From: Archegozetes longisetosus
Taxonomy: Eukaryota > Arthropoda > Arachnida > Sarcoptiformes > Trhypochthoniidae
Length of the DNA: 64,000 nucleotides
Direction: 5' to 3'
NCBI GenBank assembly: GCA_018873245.2
Contig: JAEMBT020000001.1
Span: 17,328,220-17,392,219 of the forward strand
The translations under genes were made by a program, and so were the position numbers. The notes beneath the pieces are model-generated. The model had not been told where the DNA came from. It did not search any database and saw only the letters and a program-made list of their open reading frames with translations. Below, one piece after another: positions 56,980 through 64,000 of the stretch; position 1 is the stretch's first letter, and the number at the start of each line of letters is the position of its first letter.

Positions 56980-58587
56980 CAATAGAAATCAAAATTAAGT
57001 TACGTATAATGCTATAGTAGAAAACTTGTAATCAATTAATGAATTCAAAATTAATTCAAAAAATCAATACCACATTTTGTTGAGTACTTTATCACACTAT
57101 TAATTGATACACAAATTGAGCAAAATTTAATCACAGTTTAGTTGCAATTAAGTTAAATCTAAATGTGATACCACCAAAAGTAAGTTTCCTTTAGAATATT
57201 TAGTATTAAATTGAAGCTAATTAATGTTTAATTGATGGCTAATATGAAGTATTGCCTTCCTTTGCTTCAATAACTGCTTTTAAACGTTTAGGAACGCTTT
57301 TAATTAGTTTATCGATACATTCGGTGTCGATTTGGGCCCAAGACTCGAATAATGCCTTTTTGAATTCCGCACATGATTTTCGGCTTTTTATTGGCACATT
57401 TCGGTCCAACTCGTCTCGCAAATGTTCAATAATATTAAGGTCTGGACTCTGCGGTGGCCAAATAAGTCTTTCGACATTATTCGAGTTAAGCCAAGCCATT
57501 GTTTATTTCGAAGTATGTTTTAGGTCGTTATCAAATTGAAAAATAAAGTTGTCTCGAATGCCTAATTTCGCCGCACTTTGTATTAAATTATTATTTAATA
57601 TCGAAACAAAGATTTGCGTCCATTTTAGCGGTTACTCCGGTCAAATTTCCGACCCCAAACGACGAAACACGCCCCAGACCATTACCGACGGCGAGTGTTT
57701 GACAGTTGGCGTAGCTATGGACTCATTTATGCCCTCTTTACGTATTTTCGAGTTAATTAACTCGAATTTAGACTCATCAGACCACAAGACTTTTTCCCAG
57801 AAGACTGGCGGCATATTTATAAACTGCTTCGCGAAATCAAGTCTTTTGCGTTTATTAATAGGTCTAATAAATGGTCTCTTTCTCGCGAATCCTCCGTATA
57901 ATCCCCTCTCTCTTAGTCTCCTCCTTATTATTGATTCGCTACAATTTAATTCAAGATTAGATTTTAGTTCTTTTGCCGTTAATTTTCGATTAATCATTGC
58001 ATTATTTTCAATTCGTGAATCAGTACGCCTATCAGTACATCGTTTTCGACCAGATCTATTGAGATTACGAGCAGTTCCGTATGTTTTTATCTTTTTTATT
58101 ATTTTGCTAACACCAGTTCGAATTGACCCGAATTTTTTGGCAATTGATTCAAATGTATTTCCTTTTAATCGCATTTCAAACATTTTTAGCGTTTTAGTGT
58201 CAGTAAATTCGCGAATTTTTACCATTTTTTAATTCTATTGCTGTTATCAATGAATTATTCTATTAATAATTATACTATTTATTGATTTTTATCATTATAT
58301 GTAATTAAATTACTTTTAATCAAATAAATAAATGTTAATTAAGTAGTCTTGATGAAAAGGAAACTTATATTTGACAGATGGAGAAAACGCGCTTAAACTT
58401 TATTAATACTTTTATGTTTAAATAAAATACGACGACGAATGAAACTTTCATACGCTTTGATAGAGGGATAATTTGTGATTATTTTAATACAAAAATTATT
58501 GAAATACACAAAAGAGTTTTTGAGATATTTGCATTTAAAGATAGGGTTTATGTTTTTTTATGCGTAACTTAATTTTGACTTCTAGTG
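56980..58587 (-). mobile_element. Tc1-like element, 1608 bp
   Basis: Inverted ends CAATAGAAATCAAAATTAAG at the left and CACTAGAAGTCAAAATTAAG at the complemented right, matching for about 30 bp and flanked by TA (56978-56979, 58588-58589). The transposase is on the minus strand. Confidence 0.92.
57239..58225 (-). pseudogene. Tc1-like transposase, frameshifted
   Basis: 58225-57641 encodes the two HTH units, the linker and WSDESKF with the first catalytic Asp. After a frameshift near 57640 the sequence continues with QFDNDLKHTSK (second Asp) and a TAA, then 57499-57239 with the QSPDLNIIEHL motif (catalytic Glu). Two frameshifts and one stop make it inactive. D,D,E spacing and motifs are those of Tc1 rather than mariner. 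Confidence 0.9.
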
Positions 58588-58589
58588 TA

Positions 58590-59048
58590 TATATTAAGGT
58601 ATACATATAAGTTATGACTTCAGTTAATTACTAAACTCTTAACTAATGAAAAATAATAGAGATGAATCTTTCATAAGTCTTATAGCGAAAAGTTTTGATA
58701 GTGTGAAATCAAAAATAATATAATATCAATGATTTATATGCTTCACAGATGATTTCTAGTGCTAATTTTCTTTTATATCGAATCACACTGAAGTTAAGAT
58801 AAAGGTTTGATAGACACGAAAAGTTGAATCAGTTTCTAAACTGTTAATAATCTGAATTACCTTCAATTTAAAGTGGTGTTCAATATTGTCAACTTTTTCA
58901 AATTTCCTCAGATATAGCAGTTAATTCATTATTACATTTGTAATTTTAATTAAATGAGATTAGTTTCAACTTTAAAACAATGAAATCAAAGTGGCTTTTA
59001 CTATTTTATATTGCATTGTGCTTTCTATAAGTATATTATAATTAGTAG
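58590..59048. other. Spacer, no gene seen
   Basis: AT-rich DNA between the Tc1-like element and the hAT-type MITE; nothing recognisable. Confidence 0.5.
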
Positions 59049-59233
59049 TAGTGCTCCGTACGAGTCGAATCGATTTGTCAAATCGATTCAAACTTTCGAG
59101 CTCAAATCTCTAGAAGGTTTGACTCGAACGCAGTCGAGTAGAGTCGAGTTCAAGTCGAGTCTGGGTATGACTCAAATAGGCTTGAGGGATTTGAACTCAT
59201 TTTGAGCTGTAAAAATGTTCCATGATTTCAACA

Positions 59234-59400
59234 TTCTGGAGCTTTCTAGACCATTCTAGAAATCTGTAGAGGATTCTATAAAGCTATGGAATATTCTAGA
59301 GTTTTTAGAACATTCAAGAAACCCATGGAATACTCTAGTACTTACTAGAACACTCTAGAAACCCATGGAATATTCTAGAACATATTAGAGCATTCTAGAA
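59234..59400 (+). promoter_or_regulatory. Array of heat-shock-element-like pentamers
   Basis: HSF binds alternating GAA and TTC at 5-bp spacing. Here 59234-59261 gives TTC-GAG-TTC-GAC-TTC-GAA in exact 5-bp phase. 59289-59301 gives GAA-TTC-GAG. 59308-59320 is a perfect GAA-TTC-GAA. 59348-59360 is GAA-CTC-GAA. 59368-59400 gives GAA-TTC-GAA-TAT-GAG-TTC-GAA. Part of this comes from a roughly 40-bp tandem duplication (59307-59338 and 59347-59378). That so many units keep the 5-bp phase is unlikely for random AT-rich DNA, though HSF binding is an inference. Confidence 0.6.
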
Positions 59401-59482
59401 ACTTATGTAATATTTTGGAACTTTTCAAAGCATTTTACAATCTTGTAACATTCAGGGACTATCTAGAAAGCATGCATTTTAG

Positions 59483-59490
59483 TATAAAAG
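59483..59490 (+). promoter_or_regulatory. TATA box downstream of the HSE-like array
   Basis: TATAAAAG followed by GGG, 83 bp after the last HSE-like unit, the layout of an arthropod heat-shock promoter. No long ORF follows within the element; a transcript would run out of the right end toward the MULE remnant. Confidence 0.5.
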
Positions 59491-60071
59491 GGGATCCACT
59501 CTACACATCCGTTCCATATTTGAGTTGAAAAACTTATGTAATCCATTAATATTAGTTTATTCGAGTAGGCTCGACGCGAGTCCAAATCAAATCGATTCGC
59601 GGTTTGAATAGACTCGACTCGATTTTTACGAGTCGAATTCAAATCTGCTCCGACTTGACTCGAACTCGATTTGTGCGGTGCACTAATTAGTAAGAGTAGC
59701 AGTATAATAGTAGAAAATACAATCGTAGCAGAACAGTTCAGCCCAGACAATTCAGCCCTAACGAGAGTTCAGAGAATTTTTAATTAAAAATTTGAGACTG
59801 TAATTAAATAATTAATATATTTTTTAGTTTATATAAATACTTTTAAAAAATTATATATCATTAATATACACAAAACTAACTGACTTGGGGGTTTGAGGGG
59901 TTGTTAGCTCCCCTGTTCTCCTTAAGTTTGTTATGTATATATTTTTGTTTATAATATTAGTTAAGAGCGCTATTATTACAATGCGAGTTAAGTTACTACA
60001 TTTAATAAATGTTGCAATCGATGCAAAATAAGTTTATTTATAAGAGACACTTTATTTTAAAATTAAGGCAC

Positions 60072-60142
60072 AGCCTAATGGATAGAGTCTCCGCCTGCGA
60101 ACAGTAAGGCCCGAGTTCGAGCCTCAAGAGGAAAATTTTTTT
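60072..60142 (+). repeat. tRNA-derived (SINE-like) sequence
   Basis: GCCTAATGGATAGAGTCTC resembles a Pol III A box context, and GAGTTCGAGCC a B box about 40 bp later, followed by a T-run (60136 on) that could terminate Pol III. The cloverleaf does not close well (weak anticodon and T stems), so this is a tRNA relic or SINE head rather than a working tRNA. Confidence 0.45.
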
Positions 60143-60206
60143 CAAGATTTTTAAAATCCACCAAAAAATCAACGTAATTTATTTCCGTAATCAAAATACA
60201 AAAGTA

Positions 60207-60489
60207 CACTCTAAAAAATTTTTCATGCTTATAGCACTTTAAAATGTCGCTTATTGAACATTTTGAGGAATCAAAGTACTAAAACTAAAGTATGATAAAG
60301 TGGTTTAATTAAGTACCTTAATATACAGTATTCAGTATTTTAAAACTATTGTTGATATTCATGTATATTAATGTTCAATAAGTTCACTTTAATGTACTTA
60401 ATATATTTAAATCTATTTCAAAAACTTCTTCCACTTTAAAGTGCACTCTTTAGCACTTTAAAGTGATATAGGACAATTTTTTTATAGTG
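60207..60489. mobile_element. TA-flanked MITE, 283 bp (copy 2)
   Basis: Ends CACTCTAAAAAATTTTTCAT and the complement of CACTATAAAAAAATTGTCC, flanked by TA (60205-60206, 60490-60491). Internal CACTTTAAAGTG palindromes. Same family as 52557-52824. Confidence 0.85.
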
Positions 60490-60607
60490 TAAACAATTTC
60501 TTCAATTTTTAATATATGCACTTAATTTTAATTGAAGTTGAATTTTCTTTGATTTTAAGTAATTTTAATTGATTTTTCGTCGATTTTAATTGAGTTTTAA
60601 TTGAAAA

Positions 60608-62750
60608 ATGCCACTTGACTTCATTAAAAGTGAGAAGGGCAGAAATCTCCTTGTTGATCGTGGATTTACTTATTGTCATCGTAGAACAAACGATAGTTTG
60701 GGAAAATCACATGGCGGTGCATTAAAAGTGTCGTGGTGGTTACCACACAGTTGGTGACCAAATAAGGTTTAGCGTCAAAATAACGCGGCAAAAATAACGC
60801 CAATATAAAATAACACCAACGAAAATTACACAACAATAATAATTTTTATAGATTTTTAAAGAGTTTTTAATAAGATGTATTGCTTAAAATATTGGTATTA
60901 ATTTATATTACGCGAGTAATTTCACATATCTTTAACCCATAAATTTTAATTGTAATCATTTTAAGAATTAATTTTTACTATCTAAACCCGATTCAACACT
61001 TGTGAGGAATAAAATAAGATATTGTTTAGAAAGAAGAACCGAAAAAATTTTAACTGTGGGTCGCGAAAATAAACCAAATATGAGACAATTTATATGAGAT
61101 AATTAGAGATATAGGAGTCATTTAACAAAAGTACGAAAGAACGAATTGAAAAGCATATAGCCGCAGAGGGAAACCGAACTCAATTGTTATTTCTTTATAG
61201 TTGTAATAATTAGAACCAAGTACTTTCTTGTGATAAGTTTGAGGTCAAAATATTTTAATTTTCATTAAAAAATTTACGCTTACTTTTTCCGGATTTTTTG
61301 TCACAAGGTATATTCACAATACTCATTATTTTTACATATTTATGTTAAACATTAATGTATGCGACATTTTTATAACTTTCAATAAATCAGGAGTTCATAC
61401 TCATGTATAAATTATATTTAAATACAATTTTCTTGCGCTGTTTTGCTAGCATCATTTTGTATTGGCGTTATTTTTACCTAGCGTTATTTTTGCTGGCGTT
61501 ATTATTGCGGAGTTATTTTTGCTGCGTTATTTTGACGCGATACGACCAAATAACTCATCAAAATGACTATAACCATGTACCGGATCCAGCAAAATTTGAA
61601 GCCCGTAGAGCCATAAACCGTATTAAAGACGGGGCATTGTCTTTACAACAGCCAACCATAAATGTCATCGCTCATGTTTCTTCTTCGCTCACTGGGCTTC
61701 AATCGGTCAACTTATTTCTACATCGACAATCGCCCGTAACATCAGAAGATGTCTTCAAAATGAAGGTCAAGCTCCACCGAATCCACAAAGCATCCTCGAA
61801 TTGGTGACAGATGCCAACTCGCCTTACGCGCATACAAAAAGTGGCGATGTCTTCCTCCAGTTTGATAGTGGTCCATCAAATGATCGTGTTTTGATCTTTT
61901 CGACATTTAAAAATTTACAAGCAATGTCAAGTTGTAACCACTGGAATGCCGATGGCACTTTTAAGGTGTCTCCGCCTTTGTTTAATAAACTTTACACCAT
62001 TCATGGATTTGTTCCAAACAATGTTCTTCCCTCCATCTATGTACTAATGCCTAATCGGAGAGCAGAAACTTATGATCGTGTCTTCATTGCAAATAAAAAC
62101 CTACAGCCTAATTTGAACCCAGTTTCAATTATAACAGACTTTGAACTGGCTGCCATTAATGCCTTCAAGAATAATTTTCCCATCTCCAACGCTCGAGGAC
62201 CCTTTTTTCATTTCTGTCAATGCATCTGGAGGAAAATTCAATCACGAGTCTGTTATGATATTCATAAAATGTACTCGGCAGATGCAACACTCGCATTAAA
62301 CATCAAGATGATTGCAGCTTTGGCTTTTGTTCCATCCACCGATGTTATCTCTTCGTACGTTGCTCTTATAAGTGAACCATTTTATATTGAGAATGAAAGT
62401 CTTTTGGCTCCTCTAATTAATCACGTTGAGGACACCTAGATCAGACGCGAAAGAAGTAATCGGAGAATGCCCCCTATTTTTGCTATCAGAATATGGAATT
62501 GCCATTCTTCTGTTTTAGGCGACCTCCCTAAAACCAACAATGCTGTTGAAGGGTGACATCGAGTATTTAGCTCTTTACTCGATGCTCATCATCCTAGCAT
62601 CTGGCGCTTTATCGATGGTTCGAAAAGCGACCAAAGCCTGCGTCAGATGCAGGTTGAACAGTTTGTGGCAGGGGTCGAGCCACCGATGGGAGGAAAGAGG
62701 TATCGGAAGGCTACTTCAAATTTGAAAAAGAATGTGGAAAAGTATGGATA
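60608..62750 (+). pseudogene. MULE transposase with FLYWCH finger, interrupted
   Basis: N-terminal FLYWCH-type zinc finger starts at ATG 60608 (FIKSEKGRNLLVDRGFTYCHRR..), shifts frame once near 60730 (CRGGYHTVGDQ) and is then cut by a 778-bp insertion. It resumes at 61554 with THQNDYNHVPD, the His end of the finger, and EARRAINRIK. After another frameshift near 61700 the MULE domain follows: NWNADGTFKVSP-type motif (HWNADGTFKV at about 61941), LYTIHGF, YVLMPNR, ITDFELAAINAF and FHFCQCIWRK. A stop at 62437 precedes a readable C-terminus (LPKTNNAVEGWHR and HPSIWRFIDG, about 62530-62610). The order matches Phantom-type Mutator elements of animals. Dead. Confidence 0.85.
60766..61543. mobile_element. 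Inverted-repeat element inserted in the MULE gene, 778 bp
   Basis: Flanked by an exact 10-bp duplication GACCAAATAA (60756-60765, 61544-61553). Joining across one copy restores the FLYWCH reading frame, which confirms the insertion. Both ends carry GCGTCAAAATAACGC followed by tandem GCAAAAATAACGCC-type units (about five at the right, three at the left). A 9-10-bp duplication suggests that this, too, is a MULE-type non-autonomous element. The open frame at its right end (from 61403) is not a gene. Confidence 0.85.
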
Positions 62751-63090
62751 AATTCCTATTATCGATTATCTTAGAAGTATCGCTCACAATCTTTCTTTTT
62801 AATCATATATTTTTATACTGATTTTATTTTACAATTATTTTAAAACTTTTACTAGATCTGTTTTAATAAAATTTTAGAATTTAAGCCTTATCTTCTTGAC
62901 ACTCCATTACCAAAGGGCTGTCTTTGGGATGAATTGCCTTAGGACTGAATTGTCATGAAATCTAATACAATAGCTAAAATTACTGAACTTGAAATATATT
63001 ACATTTAGTGTATTTATTCTGATTAAAAAGGGCAAAACCTGCTAATAGAAACAGAAAACAGTGTTTAGCCAATATGAAATTAGCCATTTC

Positions 63091-63600
63091 GAAGTTTTCC
63101 GGGTAAATCCGGGCTACTGTGTCTAAAGGGGTTACTGACCCCCAACCTTCAAGTGTTCCCAACCATCATTGGATTCAGTTCGTCGAGCTGAACATTTTGA
63201 TACCACACTTGACTACTTCCAACCCGAACCTGACCACTTCTGGCCACCAAGACCTAACTCCCTCGAACTGGGTAAACCTGGCTTTACTAAGTTGTAACGC
63301 AAGCCAATTCTGATTTAAACTAAGGTATTATAGGTTAGGTCGCTTCGCCACCTAACTTATTCTCCCTGTGTTTATATCAGGCTTGTTTGGGTTACGACTC
63401 GAGAATTCAGGTCTATCCATTACGAGGTACTAAACCAAACAATGATGGATATCCCGAGAACTACTTGTGATAATTGATCAAGTGAGGTATCAAAATGCTC
63501 AGTTCGATGTCCTGAATCCAATGATATATCACACTTGGGGGTGGGAGGTTAGGAACCTCTTTAGACCCATTAGCCCGGATTCACTCAGTTTTCCCATCTT
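63091..63600. repeat. Foldback element, arms about 145 bp
   Basis: 63091-63240 and 63455-63600 are imperfect inverted copies (shared words AATCCGGGCTA, TCATTGGATTCAG, ATTTTGATACC), more GC-rich than the surroundings, with a 210-bp loop. It could be the long terminal repeat region of a MULE-type element next to the transposase remnant, but no target duplication was found. Confidence 0.7.
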
Positions 63601-63910
63601 TTCGAGCATACAGTTATCTCCAAGTCTAACTAGGAGGGTAAAATATGTTATATTTCTGAAGCCTCTTGATGAAATTGTATGAAAATTTGCATATACATAC
63701 TTAAACTCCCCCGGTTGATAAATATCATGTTTGTTTTTGAAAACATTTAAATTGAGGGTGGTAATTCGATGAAAATGTGAAATGAAAGAAATTTCATTGA
63801 AATTCATATAATAAATCAAATTTAACTTAATTTTTGAATGAGTTATACAAACGATTGTCTGAAAACATTTGTAAACAAAGGATTGAAATTTTATTTAAAT
63901 TGTGTTCAAA

Positions 63911-64000
63911 ATGCCATTTAATGTGGAGGAAAGGGAACTAAAGTTCCGAGAATTTATTGAAATGAGAGCACAGAAAAGGAAAAGCTCTGCAATAATGAGC
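63911..64000 (+). CDS. Possible start of an ORF running off the window
   Basis: ATG at 63911 opens 30 codons to the end of the window with no stop: a charged, helical N-terminus (VEERELKFREFIEMRAQKRK). It is not recognised. Given the neighbourhood it could be a transposase or the first exon of a host gene. Confidence 0.35.
   Translation, partial: MPFNVEERELKFREFIEMRAQKRKSSAIMS

Larger units (their letters stand above)
59049..59685 (+). mobile_element. hAT-type non-autonomous element, 637 bp
   Basis: Ends TAGTGCTCCGTACGAGTCGA and the complement of TAGTGCACCGCACAAATCGA, flanked by octamers ATTAGTAG (59041-59048) and ATTAGTAA (59686-59693), i.e. an 8-bp duplication with one change. Both subterminal regions are packed with GAGTCGA-type words, as expected for hAT transposase binding. 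The centre holds arrays of heat-shock-element-like pentamers and a TATA box, annotated separately. No coding capacity. Confidence 0.88.

Noticed and set aside
59463..59750. 95-residue minus-strand open frame
   Set aside because: It spans the hAT element's subterminal repeats and end; not a gene.
61403..61560. Membrane-like N-terminus (Leu/Phe-rich) before the MULE fragment
   Set aside because: It is translated from the right end of the inserted inverted-repeat element, not part of any gene.

Overview
This is nuclear DNA from an animal, most likely an arthropod. The background is very AT-rich. Coding sequence is split by short introns (about 54-115 nt) with GT..AG ends. There are (AG)n microsatellites, short tracts of the arthropod telomere unit TTAGG (5071-5099), one exon of a neuropeptide-type GPCR, and many animal DNA transposons and MITEs. 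A small-genome chelicerate such as a mite would fit, but the taxon is an inference. I see no bacterial genes, operons or CRISPR.

Layout. 1-10326: non-coding AT-rich DNA with mini/microsatellites and small TA-flanked MITEs. 10327-10767: first coding exon (minus strand) of a class A GPCR, ending at the DR|Y splice site. 10795-17120: non-coding, with one 695-bp inverted-repeat element. 17121-55229: a cluster of choline/ethanolamine kinase (ChoK/EtnK) genes on both strands. Five look intact or nearly so, by position: 17.1-18.3 kb (-), 19.8-21.0 kb (-), 44.9-46.2 kb (-), 47.8-49.1 kb (+) and 53.9-55.2 kb (+). One at 39.0-40.3 kb (-) has only a frameshifted tail. The dead copies are at 22.2-23.5 kb (+, one nonsense codon), 30.2-31.4 kb (-, 8-bp deletion), 33.1-35.6 kb (-, exon 1 split by a transposon), 43.2-43.6 kb (-, internal deletion) and 49.9-51.3 kb (+, several stops). 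The typical gene has three exons (399 nt, 687-690 nt, 72-81 nt) and encodes about 385-388 residues. 56.3-64.0 kb: mobile DNA, namely a Tc1-like element, a hAT-type MITE with heat-shock-element-like arrays and a TATA box, a TA-MITE, a broken MULE transposase interrupted by another element, and a foldback element.

How it fits together. The kinases carry the HNDxxxxN and DFE motifs of the enzymes that phosphorylate choline or ethanolamine in the first step of the Kennedy phospholipid pathway. Large blocks of 5' and 3' flank were copied with the genes, head-to-tail and inverted. The copies therefore act as empty-site controls for each other, and several transposon insertions can be defined to the base by comparison. 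The 22.2 kb and 30.2 kb copies form a large inverted repeat; a near-full-length non-LTR retrotransposon (23733-27238, intact 1059-residue ORF, 12-bp target duplication) sits in the 3' flank of one arm only.

The observations I consider most worth checking are the heat-shock-promoter-like MITE at 59.05-59.69 kb, the birth-and-death kinase cluster with its inverted duplication, and the nested MITEs whose ages can be ordered from paralogous empty sites.
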